DNA of 56,111 nt from Cyanobium sp. NIES-981 (GCA_945896675.1 CAMDEM010000015.1:1-56111), one strand, 5' to 3'; shown: positions 33,639 to 42,630, counted from the first letter of the stretch. Numbers and translations are program-made. Notes: generated by a model not told the origin, from the sequence alone.

Positions 33639-34132
33639 CAGCGGCAACCCTGCACCGAGATGCGATAGCTGAAGCCCAAGGCATTGGGATCATTGCTGGC
33701 ACCCACCTTGAAGTTCATCTGGGTGGCCTGCTTGCCGGGCACCGCCGCAAAGGGGCCAAACATCTTGCCCGTACCCATTGGGGGGTTCATCAAGGTGTTG
33801 ATCACCTGGAGGTTCGAGCCATCGCTGAACTTCATGAAGCCCTCCACCGGGTATTGGGCGTTGGCATCAGAGGAATTGGCCGTAAAGAAGAACTTGTAGC
33901 TGGTGTAGGGCTGGGTCACGAAAAAGTCGGTGTTCCAATTGGTGTTGCCGATCAACTTGCCGCGCCCCACCGACTTACTGACAATCGTGCTCACCCCATT
34001 GCCGCCCACCGGCTGGAGGAAGGTGCAAACCGGCGCCGCCTGAACACCAGCCAGAGGGCCCGCAACCAGAGGGGCCGCAATCAGGGAGCCAGCAACCAGG
34101 GGCCCAGCAAGTAATGCACGAAAGCTTTTCAT
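33638..34132 (-). CDS. exported protein of unknown function
   Basis: A 164-residue protein with a signal peptide (MKSFRALLAGPLVAGSLIAA...QAAPVC). The mature part is beta-rich, with TSYKFFFTANSSDANAQYPV, FMKFSDGSNLQVINTLMNPP and QMNFKVGASNDPNALGFSYR and a single final cysteine pair possibility between VCTF and QGCR. I do not recognise a family; it looks like a small secreted beta-sandwich protein found in picocyanobacteria. It shares one base with the hydrolase start and follows the Asn/Arg-repeat gene by 76 bp, so it belongs to the same unit. The ATG at 34132 is a natural start. Confidence 0.75.
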   Translation of the reverse strand: MKSFRALLAGPLVAGSLIAAPLVAGPLAGVQAAPVCTFLQPVGGNGVSTIVSKSVGRGKLIGNTNWNTDFFVTQPYTSYKFFFTANSSDANAQYPVEGFMKFSDGSNLQVINTLMNPPMGTGKMFGPFAAVPGKQATQMNFKVGASNDPNALGFSYRISVQGCR

Positions 34133-34208
34133 TTCGATTGTGGTTTAAGGATGGCGCCCAAGGAAGCTAGCAGCCGAATCACAGACAGGACTGCCACTTT
34201 TAGGTCGT

Positions 34209-35156
34209 CTAGGTAGAACCAAAGGCCACCTGGCAGGCCGCATTGAGGAGTTCGGCTTGGGCGGCAGTCTTAGGCTCCTCCCCATTAATGGTGCCGGCAT
34301 TGCAATCGGCACTGAGTTGGTAGTCATTGCCGTCAGCTTTCACCACAAAACTAACGACGGATTGGCCGCTGGGCTGGATGGATCCGTAGTAAAGCGAGTA
34401 ATCGCTATTGGGCACAACAATCGTGGTGTAGTTATCAGAAATTGCGTCATCAACTGCATTGTTGATGATGGCGGCAGTGGCGAGGGTGCCCACGCCCCAG
34501 AGGGCTGCCCGCGCTCCCCACCATCCCCAAGCCGGGGTTGTCGAAACGCCATACCAGCCATAGTTCCAGGGGCGGGCGACGCCCCAGCCAGGCCTAGCCC
34601 AGCCCGGACGAACGACCACATTGTTGATATTGACCTGACGATTCCAGTTGCGGTTGACATCGCGGTTGACGTTGCGATTCACATTGCGATTGACGTCACG
34701 ATTGCGATTGACATCGCGGTTGCCGTTGAGATCACGGTTTCGATCAAAGCTGCCCGACCCAATAGCATCCCGGTTGGGGCGATTGGCCCGATCAAGGGAA
34801 GGATCTGTGCTCGCCCCAGGCCTGACCTGGTTGCTCCAGCCGCCGCTGGGACGTGTGGAGCCGCGGTTGAGGCCAGCACCAGCATTGCCGAAGCCGTTAT
34901 TCGCCCGACTGCCGCTGCGATTACCCGCCTGTCTTCCACCACCAGGGTTGCCGCCAGCAGCAGCTCGACCGCCGCTAGCCCTGCCGCCGCCACTAGCCCT
35001 GCCACCACCGCCACCCCGGGCAACCAGGATGTCGGCCGAAGAGGCAACAGCAAGCGGCGCCTCTGGAGTGAATTGCCTACTGGCCAGGGCATTGCCAGCC
35101 GGAACGGCCATCAACGCCGCCAGTGCCATTCCGAAGGCAGCACGGGCATCCTTCAT
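34209..35156 (-). CDS. exported protein with Asn/Arg/Asp-rich repeats
   Basis: A 315-residue exported protein. Signal-like N-terminus MKDARAAFGMALAALMAVPA is followed by a Gly/Arg/Ser-rich stretch (GGGRASGGGRASGGRAAAGG), then a repeat tract at about residues 138-178 in which short units DVNRN, NVNRN and NRD alternate, then a conserved-looking domain with aromatic-rich WGWWGARAALWGVGTLATA and a C-terminal beta part YTTIVVPNSDYSLYYGS and VVSFVVKADGNDYQLSADCN. The repeat may form a solenoid or flexible spacer. It overlaps the next gene by 4 bp (ATGA). No family recognised. Confidence 0.75.
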   Translation of the reverse strand: MKDARAAFGMALAALMAVPAGNALASRQFTPEAPLAVASSADILVARGGGGGRASGGGRASGGRAAAGGNPGGGRQAGNRSGSRANNGFGNAGAGLNRGSTRPSGGWSNQVRPGASTDPSLDRANRPNRDAIGSGSFDRNRDLNGNRDVNRNRDVNRNVNRNVNRDVNRNWNRQVNINNVVVRPGWARPGWGVARPWNYGWYGVSTTPAWGWWGARAALWGVGTLATAAIINNAVDDAISDNYTTIVVPNSDYSLYYGSIQPSGQSVVSFVVKADGNDYQLSADCNAGTINGEEPKTAAQAELLNAACQVAFGST

Positions 35157-35647
35157 GGGGCCACCGTGTTGCAGCCATCGTCATAACAACTCAGGTTGAT
35201 TCGGCCGTCCTTGCCGAAGAACACCTGCACCAGATCGCGACCGGCCATCGCCTCGGGGCGATCCTGCACAACACTGTTGAGGTAGTTGGGGTTGACCACG
35301 CAGAGATCACGGCCGTTGAAACACACCGTGTTTCGCGAGAAACGGGCGGCGGCAGACGTGAGCGACTGCCACCCCTTGGTCTGGCCATCCCAGCGCTCCA
35401 TCCGCACCGGCTGGTCGGTGATGCGAATGGTTTCGGTGGTGCTGCCAATGGTTTGGCGATACAGGGTGGCACCCTTTTCGTTGATGGCTTCCACCTGGCA
35501 CGGCTGGGGATTGCCTGCGCCCAAACTGCACTGGGTGTTGAGCTTGTAGAGCACCTCGCTCTTTGCAACGAGGGGCGCGCCAAGCAGGCTCGCCGCCAAC
35601 AAAGCCAGGAGCCCAGGGCGACAGGTTGGGATGGAGACGGAAGTCAT
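35153..35647 (-). CDS. exported cysteine-containing protein of unknown function
   Basis: A 164-residue protein starting MTSVSIPTCRPGLLALLAAS with a signal peptide ending near VAKSEVL. The mature domain has NTQCSLGAGNPQPCQVEAIN, NTVCFNGRDLCVVNPNYLNS, FFGKDGRINLSCYDDGCNTV: six cysteines in three near pairs, indicating disulfides outside the cytoplasm. An upstream in-frame ATG at 35683 would add 12 residues; the palindrome CCCTGGaCCAGGG (35662-35674) lies in that stretch. Function is unknown. It is the first gene of the leftward unit, overlapping the repeat-protein gene by 4 bp. Confidence 0.75.
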   Translation of the reverse strand: MTSVSIPTCRPGLLALLAASLLGAPLVAKSEVLYKLNTQCSLGAGNPQPCQVEAINEKGATLYRQTIGSTTETIRITDQPVRMERWDGQTKGWQSLTSAAARFSRNTVCFNGRDLCVVNPNYLNSVVQDRPEAMAGRDLVQVFFGKDGRINLSCYDDGCNTVAP

Positions 35648-35975
35648 AGAGGAAGAAATGGCCCTGGACCAGGGGCGAGCCAAATCGATACCCCATCCTG
35701 ACCAGGTTGCGCTTTAGCGCCTGGGAGCTGTGGTTTTTCTCTATGAAGTGCCCTCCAGCCAGGGCAACCCCGTTTCGTAGGCCAATCCGGCGCGAACTGC
35801 GGCGGCTACTAAGGGTTGGACAAGCCGTCAACGGTGTGGTGATGGCCGACTGGAGCACGGCACAACTCATCTTTATTGTTTAGCGGGTGATGGCCTTGCG
35901 GATACGCTCAGAAGAGCACTGATTACTTAGCCGATCCACCACTTAAACCAATTCTCTATTTAAAGCGATTACAAC

Positions 35976-36578
35976 TTAAGTCGCCTGTAAGTTTTCGATT
36001 GCCAATTCCAACTGGGCCAGTCTTTGCTCGGGCGGGCCCAGAAGTTCGATCAATCGAGGGCCATCAGGATTTGGGAACAAACCAAAGCGACCATCGCGAT
36101 AAATCTGCTTAAACAGTGCATCCACATCATCCCGATAGGCATGGTCCACTGGCCGAATGCCATCGTCCTCCATGGCCACAGGCCACTGTTCAGACTTGGG
36201 AACGAAGGCCAGAATATCGAGACGATCAAGAGACTCCCGTACAGCCGGCACCATCGAATCTACAAAGCAGTCATCGATATCCGACAGACCCTGGACCGCG
36301 GTATACATTGAGTAGGCGAGATAATCGACCGGCGCCCGATCGAAAATGACGTTGTCTGTGGCTAGGCAATAGCGCTGAACCCGGCCAATATTGTAATAAA
36401 GCTGGATTCCATTCTGCAGCCTGGTTGAGGCTTCTCGAAAATCGATTGTGTAGGGGCCGTAAAGGCCTAATGCGCGATAGGGCTCCTCTTCCCTTCGGTA
36501 GCTGGGGTGCCTGGCCACCCACTGGTTGACGACCGTTGACTTACCGAGGGAATGGGATCCCGTAATTGCAATGCGCAT
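35976..36578 (-). CDS. P-loop nucleotide/metabolite kinase-like protein (AAA_28/NadR-type)
   Basis: A 200-residue cytosolic protein with a clear P-loop, MRIAITGSHSLGKSTVVNQW, a switch-like region (VIFDRAPVDYLAYSMYTAVQ) and later DILAFVPKSEQWPVAMEDDG and DHAYRDDVDALFKQIYRDGR. The layout resembles the ATP-binding kinase domain of NadR-like and thymidylate-kinase-like proteins. The substrate is not known. It lies 26 bp downstream of the J-domain gene in the same direction, and 292 bp of non-coding DNA upstream of the secreted-protein unit separate the two. The ATG at 36578 is a natural start. Confidence 0.75.
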   Translation of the reverse strand: MRIAITGSHSLGKSTVVNQWVARHPSYRREEEPYRALGLYGPYTIDFREASTRLQNGIQLYYNIGRVQRYCLATDNVIFDRAPVDYLAYSMYTAVQGLSDIDDCFVDSMVPAVRESLDRLDILAFVPKSEQWPVAMEDDGIRPVDHAYRDDVDALFKQIYRDGRFGLFPNPDGPRLIELLGPPEQRLAQLELAIENLQAT

Positions 36579-36604
36579 GGGTTTTCCGGCTCTGGGGCTT
36601 GCGG

Positions 36605-36979
36605 TTACTTGCCGGCCACGCCCCGGCCCAGCAAGAGATCGCGAGCCCCGTTCACAAGCTGCATGGTGTCGTGTTCACCGCCCCGATCGGGATGATGCTC
36701 GCCTGCGGCAGTTTTCCAAGCCCGGGTCACATCAGCCTCCGTGATCCGGCCAGAGAGGGGCAGTTGCAAACGCTGCCTCGCCACGATCGCATCCAGATCC
36801 GGGTGCTTCCCCAAGGGGCCCCAATCGGCCTTGCTTAGGGATGGTGCCCGCTTTTTGCCGCCCTTGCGCTTGGCACCGCGCGCTGGAGTACCGCCACCGA
36901 ATCCATTGCGAACCTCAGGGGACTTCTCCCTGGGCTGAGGCCCTTCCTCCTCTGCCTTCTTGGTGACTACTAGGGCCAT
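36605..36979 (-). CDS. small DnaJ-like (J-domain) protein
   Basis: A 124-residue protein with a Lys/Gly/Arg-rich N-terminus (ARGAKRKGGKKRAPSLSKAD) and a C-terminal J-like domain: RITEADVTRAWKTAAGEHHP, DRGGEHDTMQLVNGARDLLL. The HPD tripeptide required to stimulate DnaK is present in HHPDRGG. Such truncated J-domain proteins recruit Hsp70 to specific partners. The ATG at 36979 is used; an extended start at 37006 adds nine residues of poor support. The next gene downstream is the kinase-like gene, with divergence from the glutamate decarboxylase gene across 140 bp. Confidence 0.8.
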   Translation of the reverse strand: MALVVTKKAEEEGPQPREKSPEVRNGFGGGTPARGAKRKGGKKRAPSLSKADWGPLGKHPDLDAIVARQRLQLPLSGRITEADVTRAWKTAAGEHHPDRGGEHDTMQLVNGARDLLLGRGVAGK

Positions 36980-37119
36980 GGGCCGCATGCGCAAATCTTG
37001 GAACAATCTGAAGGATCACCCATGGTTTCTGCAGCCTCCTTCAATACCCATCCTACGGATCAGGACCCGCTTGCCAGCCAGCAACGGTGACCTTCAATGG
37101 GCCCACAGCAACTCCATAG

Positions 37120-38517
37120 ATGGCCCTGAACGACCGCTCCGATCACCTTGGGCTCAACACCTTTGTAGAGGGGAAGCTTGCGGCCGCAAACCTCCCCATC
37201 GAGGTGCCCCGTAACCGCCTCGCCGACACTGGGCTGGAAGCCAACCTGGCTTACCAAATCATTCACGATCACTTGATGCTCGACGGCAACGCCAGGTTGA
37301 ACCTGGCCACGTTCGTGGGCACCTGGATGGAGCCCGAGGCGCGTCGCCTGATGGAGGAGTGCGCCGATAAGAACATGATCGATAAGGATGAATATCCCCA
37401 AACCGCCGAGCTTGAGGAGCGCTGTTTACGCATCCTTGCGGAGCTCTGGCATGCCGAGGACCCCGCCAAGGCCATCGGCACCTCAACCACAGGATCGAGT
37501 GAAGGCTGCATGCTCGGCGGGATGGTGCTCAAGTGGCACTGGCGTCAGAAGCGCAAGGCCTCTGGCCTCGACGATCGCCGCCCAAATTTGGTGATGGGGA
37601 CCAACACCCAAATCTGCTGGGACAAATTCTGCGCTTACTTTGATGTGGAACCTCGCATGGTTCCGATTACACCCACGCGCCTCCATCTCACCGGAGAAGA
37701 GGCCGTAGCCCAATGCGATGAAAACACGATTGGGGTGGTGGGGATCCTTGGCAGCACCTTTGATGGCCGCTATGAGCCCATCGCCGGCATCCAACGTTGC
37801 CTCGACGAGCTGCAGGAACGCACAGGATTGGATATCCCGATTCACGTGGATGCCGCTTCAGGGGGATTCGTGGCACCCTTCAATTCCCCCGACCTGCTCT
37901 GGGACTTCCGCCTGCCCCGCGTGAAGTCGATTAACACCAGCGGCCATAAATATGGCGGGGTCTTACCAGGGGTGGGCTGGGTTCTATGGCGCGAGCAATC
38001 GGCCCTGCCGGAAGAGCTGCGTTTCAATGTGAACTATCTCGGCGGCGAGATGCCAACCATTGGCATGAACTTTTCGCGCCCAGGTGCCCAGGTGGTGGGT
38101 CAATACTTCAACTTCCTCCACCTTGGCAGAACCGGCTATACCCACCGCATGGCGGCCCTCGAAGCCATCGCCTGCCGCGTGGCCGATGGCATCGCCGCGA
38201 TGCCCCAATTCCGGCTGGTCAGCCACCCCATGGGCCAGCTGCCTGTGTTTGCTGTAGAGCTCGATCAGGCCGTCACCAATTGGACGGTCTTCCAGCTCTC
38301 CGACAAGCTGCGCGAGCGGGGCTGGCTGATTCCCGCTTACACCATGCCTGCCGATTGCGAAGAGATGGCGGTGCTGCGATTTGTGATCCGGGCAGGATTT
38401 AGCCGGGACATGGCCGAACAGCTGCTCACAGACATGCAGCGTTCCGTGCAGTGGTTTGAGAGTCTCTCCGGCCCCATGCCCCAACCCCAGACGCCCGAGC
38501 AGCATTTCCACCACTAG
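37120..38517 (+). CDS. gad: glutamate decarboxylase
   Basis: A 465-residue PLP enzyme converting glutamate to 4-aminobutyrate with consumption of a proton. It contains the family segments VPRNRLADTGLEANLAYQII, the substrate-binding GTSTTGSSEGCMLGGMVL, PIHVDAASGGFVAPF (PLP Asp) and SINTSGHKYGGVLPGVGW, in which Lys277 is the PLP lysine by comparison with E. coli GadB (276). Length matches GadA/GadB; no C-terminal calmodulin-binding tail exists. It feeds the GABA shunt and resists acid stress. A MarC-like membrane protein follows 33 bp on and is probably co-transcribed. Confidence 0.96.
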   Translation: MALNDRSDHLGLNTFVEGKLAAANLPIEVPRNRLADTGLEANLAYQIIHDHLMLDGNARLNLATFVGTWMEPEARRLMEECADKNMIDKDEYPQTAELEERCLRILAELWHAEDPAKAIGTSTTGSSEGCMLGGMVLKWHWRQKRKASGLDDRRPNLVMGTNTQICWDKFCAYFDVEPRMVPITPTRLHLTGEEAVAQCDENTIGVVGILGSTFDGRYEPIAGIQRCLDELQERTGLDIPIHVDAASGGFVAPFNSPDLLWDFRLPRVKSINTSGHKYGGVLPGVGWVLWREQSALPEELRFNVNYLGGEMPTIGMNFSRPGAQVVGQYFNFLHLGRTGYTHRMAALEAIACRVADGIAAMPQFRLVSHPMGQLPVFAVELDQAVTNWTVFQLSDKLRERGWLIPAYTMPADCEEMAVLRFVIRAGFSRDMAEQLLTDMQRSVQWFESLSGPMPQPQTPEQHFHH

Positions 38518-38550
38518 GTCTTACTCGGCATCCACCCCCTGCATCCACCC

Positions 38551-39216
38551 TTGACCTCTCTCATTGAACAAAGCACCTTCCAGCATTTCCTGATTGGCTT
38601 GCTGGCCATCGGCAACAACATCTCAGCGATCGGTGCCTTCCTGATTCAAACCAGGGGCTTACCTAAGGCCCAGGTTCAGCGCATGATTGCGATCACCTGC
38701 ACAGCAAGTTTAGTGATGCTGTTGTTGTTCATGCAGTTCGGCACAGCCGTACTGGGCTTCTTTGGAATATCGATCAGTTCCTTTCAAATTGCGGGCGGCA
38801 TCCTGCTCGGGGGCGTAGGCCTGGACATGATGAATGCCCGCCTATCCAATGACGTCGATGTCAAGGCGGTCGATTCAAGCCTGGTCGATCAGCAGGCCCT
38901 CGACAAAGCCCATCTTTATGCCTCGGCAGTGGTGCCGATTGCGATCCCACTCACCGTTGGGGCCGGTACATTCTCCGCGGTTATTCTTTTTGCTGATTTA
39001 GGTGCCCGATCCGGCTCGCAAGCCAGTCTTTTCTGTGCGATTTTAGCCCTGGTTGGACTGAACTACCTCGTCTTTCAGTTCAGCTCGCGCATCGTGAGGT
39101 TTGTCGGCGAAGTGGGCCTCAGTGTGTTCACCAAGATCATGGGTTTGTTTACCCTTGCCATTGGCGTGGAGTTCATCGTTCGCGGCCTGTCAAGCGTCTA
39201 CAAAAGCCTCCACTAG
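38551..39216 (+). CDS. MarC-family membrane protein
   Basis: A 221-residue inner-membrane protein with about six helices. It starts at the TTG at 38551 (MTSLIEQSTFQHFLIGLLAI) and shows FGISISSFQIAGGILLGGVG, the pattern SAVVPIAIPLTVGAGTFSAV, and ending IVRFVGEVGLSVFTKIMGLF, all typical of MarC/UPF0056 proteins. Their function is unsettled: the name came from antibiotic-resistance screens that were not confirmed. Its gene lies 33 bp behind gad, which suggests a role linked to GABA or acid stress, an inference only. Confidence 0.85.
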   Translation: MTSLIEQSTFQHFLIGLLAIGNNISAIGAFLIQTRGLPKAQVQRMIAITCTASLVMLLLFMQFGTAVLGFFGISISSFQIAGGILLGGVGLDMMNARLSNDVDVKAVDSSLVDQQALDKAHLYASAVVPIAIPLTVGAGTFSAVILFADLGARSGSQASLFCAILALVGLNYLVFQFSSRIVRFVGEVGLSVFTKIMGLFTLAIGVEFIVRGLSSVYKSLH

Positions 39217-39263
39217 CAAAAGACATCTCCCGCATCAAATAGGCGCCTCCAGTAATTATTTAA

Positions 39264-41366
39264 TCACTTCTGGATCACCACATCCACCCCTGATGTTCGG
39301 CGCTTAACCAACACACCGGTGTCATGTTCACCGCGATGCAACTGGAGATCGATTTCCTCGTCGCCCAAGCGAAGGCCTTGGATCTCCAAAAGATTGATGT
39401 GCTCCGGCAACACAGGATTGCGAAACAGCACATTCACACGCCCTGTCTCAGGATCGCGGCCCATCCGCATGCCCGTGATCGCTTCCAGCAAACCAAAGGC
39501 CGTGCCGCTGGCCCAGGCCTGGGGACTACAGGCCACGGGGTAATGGGTGGGACCTTCGTCGGGTTGCCTGGGAAAGCCGCAAAACAACTCGGGTAGCCGC
39601 GACAACGGCATCGAGCGCGCCGTATCAAACACCCCTGTTAAAACCCGCATGGCCTCACCGCTATAACCATAACGGGCCAAACCCATGGCAATCAGTGCGT
39701 TGTCGTGGGGCCAAACCGAGCCGTTGTGATAGCTCATCGGGTTGTAGCGGGCCTCCCGCTCATCCAGGGTGCGAATGCCCCAGCCGTTAAAAAAACTGGG
39801 CCCCAGGAGTTGTCGCGCGATCGAACTGGCCGCTTCCGGGCTGGCGATGCCGGTCCAAAGGCAGTGGCCCGCATTGGATGAACGCACGCAGCAGGGTTGG
39901 CCCGCCCCATCGATGGCCAAGGCATAGGTTCCAATCTCTTCGCACCAAAACGCCTTTTCAAAACGCCGCCGCAACATGGCGGCTTCGGCAAGCAGTTGGT
40001 CGGCTTCTGCCCTGTTACCCCATTGACGCTGGATGGCCGCCATCGCCAACCGGGCTCCGTAGCTGTAGGCCTGCACCTCACAGAGGGCAATCGAGCCCTC
40101 GGCCAAGCGACCATCGGCATGGTGCACGGCATCGTCGGAATCCTTCCAGCCCTGGTTGCGCAGACCACCCTGGGCCGCACGGCTGTACCGCAAAAAACCA
40201 TCCTTCTCGCGGGATTCTGCCTGGCGGATCCAGGCCATCGCCGCATCCAAGGAGGGCTTCAGCTCGGCAATAAAGGCCTGGTCTGCAGTGCGCTGCAGGT
40301 AATCGCTGGCCAGGATCAAAAACAGGGGCGTGGCGTCGACGCTGCCGTAGTACTGGGCGAAGGGCACCTCCTTGAGCGCCGCCATTTCTCCCAAGCGGGA
40401 TTCGTGCAGGATCTTGCCGGGCTCAGCATCACTGGCGGGATCGAGATGGCGGGCCTGTTGTTGGGCTAAAAACCCCAGGACCCCCCGGGCCAAGCGGGGT
40501 TCAAACAACAGCAACTGCCTGGCCGTGATTAAACCGTCGCGGCCAAAAGGACAGCTAAACCAAGGCACCCCTGCATAGGGATAGAGCCCATGCTCAAGGT
40601 GGCTGGAAAGCAGATGCACATCCGAGTAGGAGCGCGTAATCCAGCCATTGAAGGCTGGGTTATCGCTATGCACACTGGCCGAACGACGGCGGGCATCGCG
40701 AAACCGATCAATCGTGGCACTCATACCACTATCAAAGGCTTCTTCAGGGCCGTCATGGTCCACGCCCGACTGCAGGGCGAAATCAAGCACCAGGCAAAGT
40801 CTGGTGGGCTGCTTTGGCTCCAGTTGCAGCGAGAGGCCCATACTCTCCTCATCAATGGCATCGACTGGGCCAGAAATTCGCACCATCGTGCAGCGGGAGC
40901 AATCATCGAGCCCGTGGTAGACGACCTCTAGGCCATCGGGGGTCAAGCTGCGAACGGTGCGCCCACGATGGGGGCGCTGATAGCCCCTCACTTCGAAAAT
41001 ATCGCGAAAATCAGTGTCAAATAGCAACCTAATCGGCACGCCCAGTGGGGCCTCTGCGTAGCTGGTAAAACTAATTTGCTGCAAAAAAGATGTGGCCGTA
41101 AGAATCGAACTCCGCTCCAGGTGAACGGTGCCATCTTGGTTACTGAGATGGCTCACATGGACACCCATCTCACCCCGCTCTGTCGAGCTCAGCACATTGG
41201 CGGGATGGTCCCAGAGCAAAAGCTCAAGCCGGCTGACATGGCGCATCCCGCGATAAAAGATGCCTGAATCAGGATGGGTTACGGGGTTGATTTCCGCCCT
41301 GGAATCAAGCATGGCAAATGTCTCGCCATTTTTGAGAACGAATGGCGGCAACTGATCATGTGGCAT
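39264..41366 (-). CDS. glycogen-debranching-like (amylo-alpha-1,6-glucosidase) protein
   Basis: A 700-residue cytoplasmic protein. The N-terminal beta domain matches the bacterial glycogen debranching enzyme N-terminal family (FVLKNGETFAMLDSRAEINP, VTHPDSGIFYRGMRHVSRLE). The C-terminal half is an (alpha/alpha)6 barrel with HLEHGLYPYAGVPWFSCPFG, RDGLITARQLLLFEPRLARG, and YHNGSVWPHDNALIAMGL, similar to GDE C-terminal domains. Such enzymes cut alpha-1,6 branches or act on sucrose-like or alpha-glucosyl substrates; the exact one is not told by sequence. It overlaps the GT4 gene by 11 bp and so forms a leftward pair. Confidence 0.88.
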   Translation of the reverse strand: MPHDQLPPFVLKNGETFAMLDSRAEINPVTHPDSGIFYRGMRHVSRLELLLWDHPANVLSSTERGEMGVHVSHLSNQDGTVHLERSSILTATSFLQQISFTSYAEAPLGVPIRLLFDTDFRDIFEVRGYQRPHRGRTVRSLTPDGLEVVYHGLDDCSRCTMVRISGPVDAIDEESMGLSLQLEPKQPTRLCLVLDFALQSGVDHDGPEEAFDSGMSATIDRFRDARRRSASVHSDNPAFNGWITRSYSDVHLLSSHLEHGLYPYAGVPWFSCPFGRDGLITARQLLLFEPRLARGVLGFLAQQQARHLDPASDAEPGKILHESRLGEMAALKEVPFAQYYGSVDATPLFLILASDYLQRTADQAFIAELKPSLDAAMAWIRQAESREKDGFLRYSRAAQGGLRNQGWKDSDDAVHHADGRLAEGSIALCEVQAYSYGARLAMAAIQRQWGNRAEADQLLAEAAMLRRRFEKAFWCEEIGTYALAIDGAGQPCCVRSSNAGHCLWTGIASPEAASSIARQLLGPSFFNGWGIRTLDEREARYNPMSYHNGSVWPHDNALIAMGLARYGYSGEAMRVLTGVFDTARSMPLSRLPELFCGFPRQPDEGPTHYPVACSPQAWASGTAFGLLEAITGMRMGRDPETGRVNVLFRNPVLPEHINLLEIQGLRLGDEEIDLQLHRGEHDTGVLVKRRTSGVDVVIQK

Positions 41367-42447
41367 GGATCAGCAGCTCATGGCTGAGAACCCCAGGTCG
41401 CTTCATTCCGCGATCACTTTGGGCCTGAATTTGGTGGCCATAGAGACGCTCGTACTGCTGGGCCACGCGGGTGATACTGAACCGTTTCTCAAAATCGCGG
41501 CGCACCACCGCCCGATCCAAACGTTCGATCATGCGAACTGCGGCCACAGCTTCCGCCACCGAATCAACCAAAATCCCATTAATCCCCTGGCGAATCACTT
41601 CGGGCGTTGCCCCATTTCTCCAGGCAATCACAGGGGTTCCACAGGCATTCGCCTCAATCATCACCAGGCCAAAAGGCTCTTCCCAATCAATTGGGAAGAG
41701 AAGTGCCAAACTGTTACTCAGCAGCTCCTGCTTGCCCGCATCATCAATTTCTCCCAAGAACTCCACCAAGGGATTATCCACAAGCAGCGGCTCAATGGAT
41801 GCCTTGTAGTACGCCTCTTCCGTACAATCGATTTTCGCAGCAACCTTCAAAGGAAGGCCCAACTCCGTTGCAATTGCAATCGCTCGATCCAAACGTTTTT
41901 GCGGGGAGACCCTGCCCACAAAAGCCAAATAATTGCTTGGCGAATACTCTGGCTTGTAGAGATCAAGGGGCAAGCCATGATAAACAGTTCCGAGCCAATT
42001 AGCGTCAGGTAGTGGTTGCCTTTGGGACTCGGAAATCGACACCAGGGGGATCTGATTAAAACGGTTATATAACTCCCTCTGACCTGGCACATCGAGGGGG
42101 CCGTGCATGGTGGTGAGATGGGCCACCGGCATACGCGACATCAAGGGGTAATGGGACGGTCCGGTATGGAAATGAAGAATGTCGAAGCGATCCCACAAAT
42201 CGGCCACCACATCCACCTGAATGAGTTCGGGCGCCACAGGGTCACCGCAGTAACCGGCTTGCCGAAGGGCTTCGGGCACCGATGCAAAGAGCTCTGCACT
42301 TGTGCTGGAGTCGCCGCTGGCAAAGAGCACCACGTCGTGACCGCGGCGCACCAATTCTTCCGTGAGGTAGTGCACAACCCGCTCCGTTCCCCCATAGCAG
42401 CGAGGTGGCACGCTCTCAGACAACGGGGAAATTTGACCGATTCGCAT
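41356..42447 (-). CDS. GT4-family glycosyltransferase
   Basis: A 363-residue GT-B fold glycosyltransferase. N-terminal domain: MRIGQISPLSESVPPRCYGG (donor/acceptor loop), HFHTGPSHYPLMSRMPVAHL. C-terminal domain: YLAFVGRVSPQKRLDRAIAI, and the Glu-containing nucleotide-binding motif PFGLVMIEANACGTPVIAWR (EX7E-like). This is a retaining enzyme that transfers a sugar from a nucleotide-sugar to an unknown acceptor. It precedes the debranching-like enzyme gene and overlaps it by 11 bp, so the two probably act on the same glucan or glycoside (inference). Confidence 0.92.
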   Translation of the reverse strand: MRIGQISPLSESVPPRCYGGTERVVHYLTEELVRRGHDVVLFASGDSSTSAELFASVPEALRQAGYCGDPVAPELIQVDVVADLWDRFDILHFHTGPSHYPLMSRMPVAHLTTMHGPLDVPGQRELYNRFNQIPLVSISESQRQPLPDANWLGTVYHGLPLDLYKPEYSPSNYLAFVGRVSPQKRLDRAIAIATELGLPLKVAAKIDCTEEAYYKASIEPLLVDNPLVEFLGEIDDAGKQELLSNSLALLFPIDWEEPFGLVMIEANACGTPVIAWRNGATPEVIRQGINGILVDSVAEAVAAVRMIERLDRAVVRRDFEKRFSITRVAQQYERLYGHQIQAQSDRGMKRPGVLSHELLIHAT

Positions 42448-42630
42448 TGCTCTTCGACGGATTGGATCCCGCCTATGAAGATCAGTGCGGTTACATCTGG
42501 TCTAGTCAGGTTGAATTCGGCTGGGCTTACTTGGTCAGATCTGGGGCGAAGGCGACGCAGCGACCTGGCGGGGGGAGGCCGCCATCAAGAGGCCCACAGT
42601 TTTTAAGGTGCTGGGGCAATCCAAACCGCC

